Below the pieces are notes generated by a model that saw only the letters and a list, made by a program, of their open reading frames with translations, was not told the DNA's origin and did no database searches. A stretch of DNA of 64,000 bases from Desulfocucumis palustris. Its GTDB lineage: Bacteria > Bacillota > Desulfotomaculia > Desulfotomaculales > Desulfocucumaceae. This document shows positions 51,911 through 62,722 of the stretch, piece by piece (position 1 is the first letter of the stretch; each line of letters opens with the position of its first letter). Both the position numbers and the translations under genes were made by a program. Location: the NCBI RefSeq assembly GCF_002933875.1, contig NZ_BFAV01000073.1, forward strand, positions 81,234-145,233, in the 5' to 3' direction.

Positions 51911-53749
51911 ATGAGTAAGGTTATTGGTATAGACCTGGGCACCACGAATTCCTGCGTGGCGGTTATGGAAGGCGGCGAGGCGGTGGTCATTCCCAACGCC
52001 GAGGGAGGCAGGACCACTCCTTCGGTGGTCGGCTTTTCCAAAACCGGGGAGCGGCTGGTGGGCCAGGTGGCCAAAAGGCAGGCCGTCAGCAACCCCGACC
52101 GGACCATAAGCTCCATCAAAAGGCACATGGGCTCGTCCTACAAGGTAAATATCGACGGCAAGGAATACACTCCCCAGGAAATTTCCGCCATGATACTGCA
52201 AAAACTCAAGGCCGATGCCGAGGCATATATCGGCGGGAATGTAACCCAGGCTGTGATCACTGTTCCGGCCTATTTTACCGACGCCCAGCGTCAGGCCACC
52301 AAGGACGCGGGCAAAATAGCCGGGCTGGAAGTTTTGAGGATTATCAACGAGCCAACCGCTGCCGCCCTGGCCTACGGGCTGGATAAGGAGGTGGACCAGA
52401 CCATACTGGTATTTGACCTGGGTGGCGGCACCTTCGACGTTTCAATACTGGAACTGGGTGAAGGGGTATTCGAGGTCAAGGCCACCAGCGGAAACAACCG
52501 GCTGGGTGGTGACGACTTCGACCAGCGCGTCATAGAATGGATGGTGGCGGAGTTTAAAAAGGACGCGGGTATTGACCTGAGCAATGACCGCATGGCCATG
52601 CAGCGCCTGAAAGAGGCGGCGGAAAAGGCCAAAATCGAGTTAAGCGGCGTTGCCACCACCAATATAAATCTTCCCTTTGTTACCGCGGACGCATCGGGTC
52701 CCAAACACCTGGACCTAAACTTAAGCAGGGCAAAGTTTGACGAACTTACCGCCGACCTGGTGGAAAAAACCATGGGACCCACCCGTCAGGCCATGGCCGA
52801 TTCCGGGCTGGAACCAAAGGACATTCACAAGGTATTGATGGTGGGAGGCTCCACCAGGATTCCCGCGGTGCAGGAAGCCATCAGGAAGTACCTGAACAAG
52901 GAGCCCCACAAAGGGATCAATCCGGATGAGTGCGTGGCCCTGGGAGCCGCCATACAGGCCGGGGTGCTGGCAGGGGAAGTAAAGGACGTACTGCTGCTGG
53001 ACGTTACTCCTCTTTCCCTGGGGATTGAGACCCTGGGCGGAGTGGCCACCAGGCTCATTGAGCGCAACACCACCATCCCAACCTCCAAGAGCCAGATATT
53101 CTCCACCGCCGCCGACGGGCAGACCAGCGTGGAAATTCATGTGCTGCAGGGTGAGCGTCAAATGGCCGGGGACAATAAGACCCTGGGCAGGTTTCACCTG
53201 TCGGGCATACCGCCGGCCCCCAGGGGGGTGCCCCAGATCGAGGTTAAATTCGATATCGACGTCAACGGCATAGCGAATGTATCCGCCAAGGATTTGGGCA
53301 CCGGTAATGAGCAGAAGATAACCATCACCGGCGGCACGGGCCTGAACGATCAAGAAATTGAAAGGATGGTCAAGGACGCCGAGGCCAACTCCGAGGCGGA
53401 CCGTAAGCGCAAAGAGGAAGTGGAGTTGCGCAACCAGGCCGACAGTTTGATTTATCAGGCTGAAAAAACCATTAAAGACCTGGGGGATAAAGCCGACAAG
53501 GCCCAGGCGGACAATGTCAACAAGGCAGTGGAAGAGCTTAAAGAGGCTTTAAAAGGCAACGATACCGAGGTAATAAAACAGAAGGTGGAAAACCTCTCCA
53601 AGCCGCTGTACGAAATGAGCGCGGCCATGTACCAGCAGGGCCAGCAGGACCAGGGCCCCGGTTGCGGCGCCGGCGGGTGCGGAGCGGGAGACCCGGGCGG
53701 ACAGAAAGACAAGGACAATGTGGTTGACGCAGATTTTGAAGTAAAATAA
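51911..53749 (+). CDS. dnaK: Chaperone protein DnaK (Hsp70)
   Basis: 612 residues. [18 protein letters not shown] (phosphate 1), [15 protein letters not shown] (phosphate 2), [11 protein letters not shown] (adenosine), the linker [17 protein letters not shown], substrate-binding domain and a C-terminal tail with several Gly and two cysteines ([12 protein letters not shown]) before [10 protein letters not shown]. The GC-rich Gly/Cys tail is an oddity. Site AGGGGGT before ATG 51911. Works with DnaJ and GrpE in protein folding. Confidence 0.97.
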   Translation: MSKVIGIDLGTTNSCVAVMEGGEAVVIPNAEGGRTTPSVVGFSKTGERLVGQVAKRQAVSNPDRTISSIKRHMGSSYKVNIDGKEYTPQEISAMILQKLKADAEAYIGGNVTQAVITVPAYFTDAQRQATKDAGKIAGLEVLRIINEPTAAALAYGLDKEVDQTILVFDLGGGTFDVSILELGEGVFEVKATSGNNRLGGDDFDQRVIEWMVAEFKKDAGIDLSNDRMAMQRLKEAAEKAKIELSGVATTNINLPFVTADASGPKHLDLNLSRAKFDELTADLVEKTMGPTRQAMADSGLEPKDIHKVLMVGGSTRIPAVQEAIRKYLNKEPHKGINPDECVALGAAIQAGVLAGEVKDVLLLDVTPLSLGIETLGGVATRLIERNTTIPTSKSQIFSTAADGQTSVEIHVLQGERQMAGDNKTLGRFHLSGIPPAPRGVPQIEVKFDIDVNGIANVSAKDLGTGNEQKITITGGTGLNDQEIERMVKDAEANSEADRKRKEEVELRNQADSLIYQAEKTIKDLGDKADKAQADNVNKAVEELKEALKGNDTEVIKQKVENLSKPLYEMSAAMYQQGQQDQGPGCGAGGCGAGDPGGQKDKDNVVDADFEVK

Positions 53750-53755
53750 ACTGAG

Positions 53756-53837
53756 GGGGTCAGGCTTGCGTTATTGCATTATTGTGTTTTTGGGAAATGC
53801 ATAATATGCAATAATGCAATAACGCAAGCCTGACCCC
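53756..53837. repeat. Long palindrome between dnaK and dnaJ (29 bp arms)
   Basis: Perfect inverted repeat, arms 53756-53784 and 53809-53837, 24 bp loop. Outer part of each arm is GGGGTCAGGC/GCCTGACCCC. Far longer than an intrinsic terminator and without a T run. It resembles the palindromic repeats associated with single-strand (Y1/REP) transposases or a small MITE. Confidence 0.85.
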
Positions 53838-53884
53838 GCTTATGGGCATTTACTGCGCCAATTGATTGTGGTATTCTGATATAC

Positions 53885-55145
<1,261 letters not shown>

Positions 55146-55168
55146 CGTGTCCTGGAGGTAGTTATACG

Positions 55169-56092
55169 TTGAAATGGCTTGAAATTGCCGTCAGCACCAC
55201 CCCGGAGGGGGTGGAGACTGTGGCGGAAATACTGAACGAATTGGGAACAGGCGGGGTTGTCATAGAGGACCCCGCCGTACTTTATAATCTGGCTCTGGAA
55301 AAAGGTCCCGAGGAGGTTGCCGTTGAACCCGGGGAGTTGCTTCCCGGGTTTCCGTCGGTTAAGGGCTATTTTCCCCTTCAGGCGGAGGTGGGCGAAAAAA
55401 TAGAAAAGCTTCGCAATGCCCTGGCCGGTTTAAATTTAAAACGGCCTCCCGAAATTACCACCAGGGAAGTGCAGGAGACTGACTGGGCCAACCAGTGGAA
55501 AAAATATTACCACACCACCGAGGTGGGCCAGAGGTTTGTTATTAAGCCTTCCTGGGAGGAGTTTACGGCGGCCCCGGGAAAGCTGCTTCTGGAAATGGAC
55601 CCGGGCATGGCCTTCGGCTGCGGGACACACCCCTCCACGGTGCTGTGCCTGTTGCTGCTGGAGGAATTAGTCAGGGGCGGGGAAATGGTATACGACGTGG
55701 GCACCGGGTCCGGTATCCTGGCCGTGGCCGCGGCCAAGCTGGGAGCCGCCAGGGTTCTTGCGGTTGACACCGACGGTGTTGCGGTTAAAGTTGCCCGGGA
55801 AAATATTGAACTAAACGGTGTGGATCGGGTGGTTAAAGTTGTGCAGGGCAATTTGCTGGACTCCGTGAAGGAGCCGGCGGACATTATCATTGCCAATATT
55901 GTGGCGGACGTTATCATGGAACTTGCCCCGGCTGCCGTGTCTCTTCTGAAGCCCGGCGGTATATTTATATCATCGGGAATTTATCTGGGCCGGGAGAAAG
56001 AGGTTCAGTCCGCCCTGGCCGCCCTGGGTTTTGCCGTTCTGGACAGGCGCCGGGAGGGGGACTGGACCGCCCTGACCGCAAGAAAAATGTAA
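55169..56092 (+). CDS. prmA: Ribosomal protein L11 methyltransferase
   Basis: 307 residues, TTG start with GGAGGTAG before. N-terminal substrate domain (KWLEIAVSTTPEGVETVAEI), then GCGTHPST and YDVGTGSGILAVAAAKLGA (SAM binding), IIIANIVADVIMELAP (motif with NIV in place of NPP). Trimethylates L11. 23 bases after dnaJ, the usual order. Confidence 0.95.
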   Translation: MKWLEIAVSTTPEGVETVAEILNELGTGGVVIEDPAVLYNLALEKGPEEVAVEPGELLPGFPSVKGYFPLQAEVGEKIEKLRNALAGLNLKRPPEITTREVQETDWANQWKKYYHTTEVGQRFVIKPSWEEFTAAPGKLLLEMDPGMAFGCGTHPSTVLCLLLLEELVRGGEMVYDVGTGSGILAVAAAKLGAARVLAVDTDGVAVKVARENIELNGVDRVVKVVQGNLLDSVKEPADIIIANIVADVIMELAPAAVSLLKPGGIFISSGIYLGREKEVQSALAALGFAVLDRRREGDWTALTARKM

Positions 56093-56116
56093 TTTCATAA
56101 AGAAAAGGTGCCAAAA

Positions 56117-56854
56117 ATGCACAGTTTTTTTGTATCACCCCGGGTATTGGAGAAAGATAAGATATTAATAACCGGCCCTGATGTAAAGCACATATCCCGT
56201 GTGCTGCGGCTGGGAGAGGGCGATGTAATCGAAATACTGGACGGCCGGGGCGGGGCTGCCAGAGCCCGGATTGAGGGAGTGGCAAAGGACGCGGTAACCT
56301 GTTCCAGGTTAGAAACCTATGCACCCTCCGGTCTGCCGCCGGTCAGGGTTACAATTCTCCAGGGACTGGCAAAGGGCGAAAAAATGGAAGTAATCATACA
56401 AAAGGCCACGGAACTTGGGGTGTCCGGGATAATTCCCGTTGGCTGCCGGCGGTCGGTGGTGCAACTGGACCAGGGCAAGGTTGAAGCAAGGCTGGAAAGA
56501 TGGCGGCGGGTTGCCCTGGAGGCGGCGAAACAATGCCGCCGCCCCGATATTCCGGTGGTGGGCGTTCCGGTTGATTTTGCTGCGGCTTTGCAGGCAGTTC
56601 CCGGAGAAGCGCTGCTGTTAATGCCCTGGGAGGCTGAAAACAGCCGTCATCTGAGGGAAGTGCTAAGCGGGGATGATAAACGGGATGTTTTTATATTAAT
56701 AGGTCCGGAAGGCGGTTTTGACCCAGGGGAGGTAGATCTGGCGGTTGGCAGGGGAGCGCTTACCGTATCCCTGGGCCCGCGGATTCTAAGGACGGAAACA
56801 GCGGGGCCGGCTTGCCTGGCTGTAATAATGTACCAGTGGGGAGACCTGGGCTAA
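56117..56854 (+). CDS. rsmE: 16S rRNA (uridine1498-N3)-methyltransferase RsmE
   Basis: 245 residues from ATG 56117 (AAAAGGTG before). PUA-like N-terminus (DVKHISRVLRLGEGDVIEIL), then SPOUT fold: GLAKGEKMEVIIQKATELGV, LIGPEGGFDPGEVDLA and SLGPRILRTETAGPACLAVI, which form the trefoil-knot SAM site. Overlaps no neighbour; 24 bases after prmA. Confidence 0.94.
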   Translation: MHSFFVSPRVLEKDKILITGPDVKHISRVLRLGEGDVIEILDGRGGAARARIEGVAKDAVTCSRLETYAPSGLPPVRVTILQGLAKGEKMEVIIQKATELGVSGIIPVGCRRSVVQLDQGKVEARLERWRRVALEAAKQCRRPDIPVVGVPVDFAAALQAVPGEALLLMPWEAENSRHLREVLSGDDKRDVFILIGPEGGFDPGEVDLAVGRGALTVSLGPRILRTETAGPACLAVIMYQWGDLG

Positions 56855-56989
56855 TTAGCCGTTGGTCGTAAGTCGTGAGGCGTTGGTATCAGACCAGTAT
56901 GAATTGGTAAAACCTAGTTCTGTAATAAATACCATTGATTACCAAATCGAGGATATTTCTTCACCCGGCGACCGAATCTCAACCCCTTT

Positions 56990-57052
56990 AAGTTAATAAG
57001 TTAAGGGCCAGGCCCCATGACACTAAATAAGTTAATAAGTTAAGGGCCAGGC
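56990..57052. repeat. Pair of perfect 24 bp direct repeats upstream of mtaB
   Basis: Copies at 56990-57013 and 57029-57052, spaced 15 bp. Both end in GGGCCAGGC, followed by CCC in one and ACC in the other. Similar GCCAGGC/GCCTGGC strings are seen near 48170, and GTCAGGC in the dnaK-dnaJ palindrome. Confidence 0.8.
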
Positions 57053-57080
57053 ACCTGAAGTTGGATTGGAGGATTTTTTA

Positions 57081-58400
57081 GTGCCGGAAAAAAAGGTGGC
57101 CATAACCACCCTGGGCTGCAAGGTTAATCAATACGAATCTACAGCCATGGCGGAAATGTTTAAATCCGCCGGTTTTCAGGTGGTTGATTTTGAAGGTCCG
57201 GCGGATGTATACATAATAAATACCTGTACCGTTACCCACCTGGGTGACAGGAAATCCCGGCAGCTCATCCGCCGGGCAGTCAGGGCCAACCCCGGCGGGC
57301 TGGTGGTTGTAACCGGCTGTTATGCCCAGACTTCACCGGGGGAAGTGCTGGAAATACCCGGGGTTGATCTTGTGCTGGGCACCGCCGATAAAAGCAGGAT
57401 TGTGGAGCTGGTGGAGGGTGCTGTAAAGGGGAACAGGGTCAGCCGGGTCAAGGATATATTTAAAGTTGAAAAATTTGAGGAAATGCCCGCCGTGGCTTAT
57501 ACGGGCAGGGTAAGGGCATTTTTAAAAATACAGGAGGGCTGCAATAATTTCTGCGCCTACTGCATAATTCCCTATGCCAGGGGAGCTCTGAAAAGCCGCA
57601 GGCCGGAAAATGTGCTGCAAGAGGCTGAGCGGTTGGCGGCCGGAGGCTTCAAGGAAGTGGTGCTCACCGGCATACACACCGGAGCGTACGGGCAGGATTT
57701 GCAAGGTGATGTCAGTCTGTCCGGGTTGCTGCGCCGGCTGGCGTCTGTTCCCGGATTGGCCAGGATACGGCTTAGCTCGGTGGAGCCCATGGATTTTACC
57801 GAAGATCTGATAGAGGTCTTTGCTTCCGGGCCTCCTCTGTGCAGGCATATACATATACCGCTGCAGAGCGGTGACGATGCCGTGCTGAAAAATATGCGCC
57901 GCCATTATTCTGCTGAAGATTTTCGAAACCTGGTGGAGAGAATAAGGAAAGCCGTTCCCGGGGTGGCCATTACCACGGACGTTATAGCGGGTTTTCCCGG
58001 GGAAACCGGGGAGCAGTTCAACAATAGCTATAATTTTATAAGGGAACTGGGCTTTGCGGGAATGCATGTTTTTAAATACTCTCCCCGGCGGGGCACACCC
58101 GCCGCGGATTTTCCCGGTCAGGTCAAGCCCGGGGATAAGGAGCGCCGCAGCAGGTCTCTGATTAAGCTGGGGGAGGAAATGGCCGCTGATTATGCCCGGG
58201 GGTTTGTCAACACGGTTCAGGAGGTACTGGCCGAGGAGTATTATGACCCGGAGAGAGGTCTATACCAGGGATTTACAGATAATTACCTTAAAGTTGTTTT
58301 CCCGGGCAATAATAATATAAGAGGAGAAATAATAAAAGTGAATATTGAGGAATTATCCGGAACAAATCTGGTTGGAACGAATTTAATACCATTTATTTAA
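57081..58400 (+). CDS. mtaB: tRNA (t6A37) methylthiotransferase MtaB
   Basis: About 439 residues from GTG 57081, eight bases after GGAGG. UPF0004 domain (TTLGCKVNQYESTAM, NTCTVTHLGDRKSR, VTGCYAQ with three cluster cysteines), radical SAM domain with CNNFCAYCIIPYARG, and C-terminal TRAM domain (NTVQEVLAEEYYD...FTDNYLKVVF). Adds methylthio to t6A37 in tRNA. The N/E-box NTCTVT and length match MtaB rather than MiaB or RimO. Confidence 0.93.
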   Translation: MPEKKVAITTLGCKVNQYESTAMAEMFKSAGFQVVDFEGPADVYIINTCTVTHLGDRKSRQLIRRAVRANPGGLVVVTGCYAQTSPGEVLEIPGVDLVLGTADKSRIVELVEGAVKGNRVSRVKDIFKVEKFEEMPAVAYTGRVRAFLKIQEGCNNFCAYCIIPYARGALKSRRPENVLQEAERLAAGGFKEVVLTGIHTGAYGQDLQGDVSLSGLLRRLASVPGLARIRLSSVEPMDFTEDLIEVFASGPPLCRHIHIPLQSGDDAVLKNMRRHYSAEDFRNLVERIRKAVPGVAITTDVIAGFPGETGEQFNNSYNFIRELGFAGMHVFKYSPRRGTPAADFPGQVKPGDKERRSRSLIKLGEEMAADYARGFVNTVQEVLAEEYYDPERGLYQGFTDNYLKVVFPGNNNIRGEIIKVNIEELSGTNLVGTNLIPFI

Positions 58401-58511
58401 TACAATTGAAGGAGTTAAACGGTTAATGTTGAATAAAATGAAGACGGGGAACACTCCGGCCGAGATGCTTTCATTTTATTGCTTAAAACATTACCGGGGG
58501 GAGGTGTTACT

Positions 58512-58853
58512 TTGCAGGACTGTATTTTTTGTAAAATAGTAAATAAAGAAATTCCGGCCGAAGTGGTTTATGAAAATGAGACCGTGCTGGTCTTCAAAGA
58601 TATCCACCCGGCAGCTCCTGTGCACCTCTTGCTTATCCCCAAAAAGCATATACCAACCTTTTTTGACATGGAGGAGGAAGATATAAAGCTATTGGGTGAT
58701 ATACAGATGGCTGCCGCCGAGGTGGGGAAAAAACTAGGCCTTCAGAAGGGTTTCAGGTTAATCAGCAACTGTAATCAGGACGCCGGACAGCTGGTTTTCC
58801 ATATTCACTATCATCTAATGGCCGGTAGACCGTTGCATTGGCCCCCAGGATAG
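58512..58853 (+). CDS. hinT: HIT-family nucleotide-binding protein (HinT-like)
   Basis: 113 residues from TTG 58512 after GGGGGAGGT. CIFCKIVNKEIPAEVVYE and the histidine triad HIHYHLMAG are diagnostic. Purine nucleoside phosphoramidase activity. An inverted repeat AATAAAATGAA/TTCATTTTATT (58433-58480) lies in the gap after mtaB. Confidence 0.94.
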   Translation: MQDCIFCKIVNKEIPAEVVYENETVLVFKDIHPAAPVHLLLIPKKHIPTFFDMEEEDIKLLGDIQMAAAEVGKKLGLQKGFRLISNCNQDAGQLVFHIHYHLMAGRPLHWPPG

Positions 58854-58889
58854 GTGGAGGCGGGCGGGAGCTTTAAAGCGACCTCCCCG

Positions 58890-58918
58890 TTGACGCTATT
58901 TAAATCTTCTAGTATAAT
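58890..58918 (+). promoter_or_regulatory. Promoter of rpsU
   Basis: TTGACG (58890-58895), 17 bp, TATAAT (58913-58918). Leader of about 80 nt to the gene. Confidence 0.8.
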
Positions 58919-59002
58919 AACATGGTATTGTTAATTTTCAGGGTGGTGCATTACTCATATGGTTTACCAGGTTTTACGGCCTGGCGGAGGGAGGGAAAAG
59001 GC

Positions 59003-59179
59003 ATGGCAGAGGTACGTGTCGGTAAAAACGAGACACTGGACAGCGCCCTCCGACGCTTCAAACGCACCTGTCAGAAGGCAGGCGTGCTGGCGGAGGCCAG
59101 GAAACATGAACACTATGAAAAACCCAGCGTAAAGCGCAAAAAGAAATCCGAGGCAGCCAGAAAGCGCAAATTCCATTAA
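59003..59179 (+). CDS. rpsU: 30S ribosomal protein S21
   Basis: 58 residues from ATG 59003 with GAGGGAAAAGG before. [20 protein letters not shown] and [13 protein letters not shown] match S21, with the usual Cys replaced in [16 protein letters not shown]. The longer frame from 58922 is not needed. Small-subunit platform protein used in start-site recognition. Confidence 0.96.
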   Translation: MAEVRVGKNETLDSALRRFKRTCQKAGVLAEARKHEHYEKPSVKRKKKSEAARKRKFH

Positions 59180-59238
59180 TACGGTTGCTGAACGAAGCAG
59201 GCCGCTAACGGCCGGCTTATATAATGACAGACCAATGA

Positions 59239-59266
59239 TGCCCGGCGGAAACGTCCGGGCATTTAA
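59239..59266 (+). terminator. Hairpin after rpsU
   Basis: TGCCCGG (59239-59245) pairs with CCGGGCA (59255-59261), then TTTAAATT. A GGCCG/CGGCC hairpin precedes it near 59200-59215. Confidence 0.65.
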
Positions 59267-59320
59267 ATTAAGGGCATTTCTTCGTGAAAAATGTAAGATA
59301 TTAAATGAGGAGGTGTTGAA

Positions 59321-59818
59321 ATGACTCAGGAATTGTTGACATGGCTGTCCGTGCTGGCTTTTATAACGGGTATTATAGCCCTTGTGCTGGAGATTTTCGT
59401 CATTCCGGGTTTCGGGGTTGCCGGTGTGGCGGGAATTATACTGATAGGCTGGGGAGTGCTGCTCCTGTCCGTGGACTTCACCCAGGCCACGGCTGCCCTG
59501 GGGGTTGCCCTGGTTGCCACTGTGGTTCTCTTCGGGCTGGGAATAAAACTCTTTTCAAAGCTGAAACTGTGGCAGCGCATTACCTTACAGGACAAACAGA
59601 ACAGCGCTTCCGGCTACGTGGCTCCGGTTTCCGAGCCTGACATATCCCCGGGTATGGTGGGAACTGCGCTGACCCCCTTAAGGCCGGCGGGTGCCATTGA
59701 AATAAACGGAATGCGTCTGGATGCGGTTACCAGTGGTGAATACATCCCGCCAGGCTCCAGGGTGCGGATAGTCAAGCTGGAGGGCACCAGAATGGTGGTG
59801 CGGGTGGTTACCGATTAA
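59321..59818 (+). CDS. NfeD-family membrane protein (short form)
   Basis: 165 residues. Two or three hydrophobic helices (LALVLEIFVIPGFGVAG; LGVALVATVVLFGLG), then a C-terminal OB-fold (GMVGTALTPLRPAGAIEINGM...VRIVKLEGTRMVVRVV). It normally lies beside a flotillin (floA) gene and helps organise membrane domains; here the next gene is convergent, and no floA is in the window. GAGGAGGTG precedes the ATG. Confidence 0.88.
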   Translation: MTQELLTWLSVLAFITGIIALVLEIFVIPGFGVAGVAGIILIGWGVLLLSVDFTQATAALGVALVATVVLFGLGIKLFSKLKLWQRITLQDKQNSASGYVAPVSEPDISPGMVGTALTPLRPAGAIEINGMRLDAVTSGEYIPPGSRVRIVKLEGTRMVVRVVTD

Positions 59819-62280
59819 TTAATAATATTTTGCAAAATCATGGCTTCAAATTCCATTGCCGGAACCGGCCGGCCGAAAAGATACCCCTGAATTTCATCGC
59901 ACTGGTGTTCCTTAAGGAATTCCAACTGTTCCTCGGTTTCCACTCCTTCCGCGATTACTCCCAGCTTCAGGCTCTGGCCCAGAACGATTACCGCCGAGGC
60001 AATGGCGGCATTGTCATGGTCGGTATTTATTTCCCGGACAAAGGATTTGTCTATTTTAAGTTTGTTGATGGGGAAACGCTTCAGGTAACTCAAGGATGAA
60101 TATCCGGTTCCGAAATCGTCTATGGAGAGCTGGATACCCATTTCCTTTAATTCTTTAAGGGTCTTTACTGTGAATTCAGCATTTTGCATGGCTATGGTTT
60201 CGGTTATCTCCAATTCCAGCCAACAAGGGTCCAGCCCTGTTTCCCCCAGAACCCCGGCAACCATTTCCTGCAGATTTTGCAGTTGAAACTGGCGGGCGGA
60301 AAGGTTAACAGCCACTCTCATGGGAGGGAAACCGGCATTCTGCCAGGCCTTGTTTTGGGCGCAGGCGGTTTTTAAAACCCATTCCCCCATGGGCACTATC
60401 AACCCGGTATCCTCCGCCACGGGGATAAAATCTCCGGGAAGGATCAGACCTTTTTCCGGGTGCCGCCAGCGGACCAGGGCCTCCATGCCCACAATTTTTT
60501 GGCTTTTTATATTTACCTTCGGCTGGTAGTATAATTCAAATTCGTTTCTTTCCAGCGCCCGGCGCAGGCTGTTTTCCATGGACAGCCGCTCGAAGGCCCT
60601 GTCGTTCATAACCGGGGTGTAGAGCTGGTAGCTGTTCCGGCCCTGCTCCTTGGCCCTGTACATGGCTGTATCCGCATTTTTCAACAGGGTATCAACATCC
60701 CTGCCGTCGTTGGGAAAAAGCACCATGCCAATGCTGGTGGTTACGTACAGCTCGTGGGTATCCACCCTGACAGGCTTTCGCACCAATTCCAATATTTTCT
60801 GGGCCAGTTTGGCAGCGTCCTCTATTTTTACTATTTCAGGCAGAATAATTACAAACTCGTCGCCTCCCAGGCGGGCAACGGTGTCGTCTTCGCGCAGGGA
60901 GTAGGTCAGCCGCCTGGCCATGTTCTGAAGCAAAAGGTCCCCCTGGGCATGTCCCAGGGTATCGTTAATCAATTTAAACCTGTCCAGGTCCAGCATAAGA
61001 ATGGCCAGCATCATATTGTTGCGTTTGGCATGGGCCATGGCCAGTTTCAGCCGGTCCTTCAAAAGCAGGCGGTTGGGCAGGCCGGTTAAAGCGTCATGAA
61101 AGGCCTGGTGCCGGATTGTTTCTTCATAGCGATGCCGCTCGGTGATGTCCCGGGAAACCAAAACCTTGCGGATTTCACCTGTTTTGGTCCGGTAGGTTTT
61201 ACAGGTGCTCTCGAACCAGCGCATTTCCCCGTTTTTGTGAAGAAACCTGAAAATTATCTGCTCCGAGACGGTTTGTTCAACGGCCCTGCTTAATCCGGTA
61301 ACAACGGCGGGGCGATCCTCCTGGTGGATGTACTCAATGAATTCCCTGCCCAAAAGTTCGCCGGTGTCATAGCCCAGAACGTCATAAAAATTGGGTGTGA
61401 GGTACAGGTAATGTCCTTCGGTACTCAACTCGCTGATTAAATCATAGGTGTTTTCAGTGAGGGTGCGGTAACGTTCCCTGCTTTCCTTCAGTTCCTCCTC
61501 AACCATTTTACGGCCGGTGATATCCCTCAGTATTACAATAAAAAAATATTGCCTGTGCACTGAAAACCTGCTGATGGTAAGTTCCAGGTTCACGGCGCAG
61601 CCATTTTGGCTTATGCCGGTGATTTCCCGGCTTCTGCTGTCTGCGGCCGTTTCCTGCTCACCGGCTGATTGACTGAAATATTCGTCATGGCGGCTGTAGA
61701 AGCCCGGCATTAATAAATCAATATTGCGTCCCACGGCCTCCCTGGCGGTGTAGCCGAAAATAGTCTGGGCGGCGGGATTGAATGATTTGATTATACCCCG
61801 GTCGTCAATGGTGATTATGCCGTCCAGGGCGTTATATATTATAGATTGGGCGAAGGCTTCACTTTGATTTAGCGAGACTTCGGTCTGACGTGCCCGGGTT
61901 AGCCTCAATACCCTCTGGCGGAGAACGGCCCAGTTGATGGGTTTGGTAATATAATCGGTAGCTCCCGAGGCAAAGGCCAGTTCCACGGCGTTGTCGTCGT
62001 CGAGGCTGGTTATCATGATTACAGGGGTATTGCTGCCGCCAGGCAACTGCTGCAGGCTTGAGCAGGCGGTAAAGCCGTCGGTTACCGGCATTACGCAGTC
62101 CATCAGCACCAGGTCGGGATTATGGATTTGAAACTGGGTGATGGCCTGATTGCCATCCTCCGCCTCAACAACAGTAAGCCCTTCCTGTTCGAGGAATTGG
62201 CGCAGCTTTAAACGCATATATTTTGAGTCGTCCACCACCAGAACCCTGGATTTGTATTTAGCAAGCGATGCCTCAGACAT
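59815..62280 (-). CDS. Response regulator with two PAS domains, GGDEF and EAL (c-di-GMP turnover)
   Basis: 821 residues. Receiver domain 10-130 (VVDDSKYMRLKLRQFL; phosphoacceptor D in LVLMDCVMPV), PAS at about 145-260 with SFNPAAQTIFGYTAREAVGR, second PAS at about 270-390, GGDEF (RLGGDEFVIILP) and EAL (GMEALVRWRHP, ELEITETIAM, SIDDFGTGYSSLSYLK, EGVETEEQLEFL). Both catalytic sites look complete, so it could make and degrade c-di-GMP. No histidine kinase gene is adjacent. Confidence 0.95.
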   Translation of the reverse strand: MSEASLAKYKSRVLVVDDSKYMRLKLRQFLEQEGLTVVEAEDGNQAITQFQIHNPDLVLMDCVMPVTDGFTACSSLQQLPGGSNTPVIMITSLDDDNAVELAFASGATDYITKPINWAVLRQRVLRLTRARQTEVSLNQSEAFAQSIIYNALDGIITIDDRGIIKSFNPAAQTIFGYTAREAVGRNIDLLMPGFYSRHDEYFSQSAGEQETAADSRSREITGISQNGCAVNLELTISRFSVHRQYFFIVILRDITGRKMVEEELKESRERYRTLTENTYDLISELSTEGHYLYLTPNFYDVLGYDTGELLGREFIEYIHQEDRPAVVTGLSRAVEQTVSEQIIFRFLHKNGEMRWFESTCKTYRTKTGEIRKVLVSRDITERHRYEETIRHQAFHDALTGLPNRLLLKDRLKLAMAHAKRNNMMLAILMLDLDRFKLINDTLGHAQGDLLLQNMARRLTYSLREDDTVARLGGDEFVIILPEIVKIEDAAKLAQKILELVRKPVRVDTHELYVTTSIGMVLFPNDGRDVDTLLKNADTAMYRAKEQGRNSYQLYTPVMNDRAFERLSMENSLRRALERNEFELYYQPKVNIKSQKIVGMEALVRWRHPEKGLILPGDFIPVAEDTGLIVPMGEWVLKTACAQNKAWQNAGFPPMRVAVNLSARQFQLQNLQEMVAGVLGETGLDPCWLELEITETIAMQNAEFTVKTLKELKEMGIQLSIDDFGTGYSSLSYLKRFPINKLKIDKSFVREINTDHDNAAIASAVIVLGQSLKLGVIAEGVETEEQLEFLKEHQCDEIQGYLFGRPVPAMEFEAMILQNIIN

Positions 62281-62722
62281 GGCTATCCTTTCTAATGTGA
62301 AATCATATCAGAATTTGGTGAAAAACAATATTACAATTAGTAATACTCCACTGAAAAAGCAAATTCCTCCAAGAATATCACGGATTGACGCGAACCAAAA
62401 TATTTTTTGTTTATAAAAAATCATTGACATTGTTGACCACAACCCCGGCTTCCCGCCGATCGGTTTGCAGGGGGTATTTGAATTCCGCCGAAGGCAGCCC
62501 GGAGCCGCCGGTAAGCAATATATATTTGGGTCTGGTTTTGTTGTTAATAAAAACAAACTCATTGCTCCTGGGCCTGTTGCCGCTAATTTCCGTTTCCCTG
62601 TTAATGATAAAAAACCTCCTTTGCCGGGTGAGAGGTGTATGTCTGAGACGGGACTATTGCGGGAATTTGCTCCGGCAAATTCCTTTCGTTCCCGCTTCTC
62701 AATGCCGCCGGTCTTTTAAATG
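62281..62722. other. Gap upstream of the GGDEF-EAL gene
   Basis: A 40-residue minus-strand frame (62308-62430, from the ATG of MSMIFYKQK) has one clear membrane helix (FFSGVLLIVILFFTKF) but lacks a strong ribosome site, so I leave it open. Otherwise nothing supported. Confidence 0.35.
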
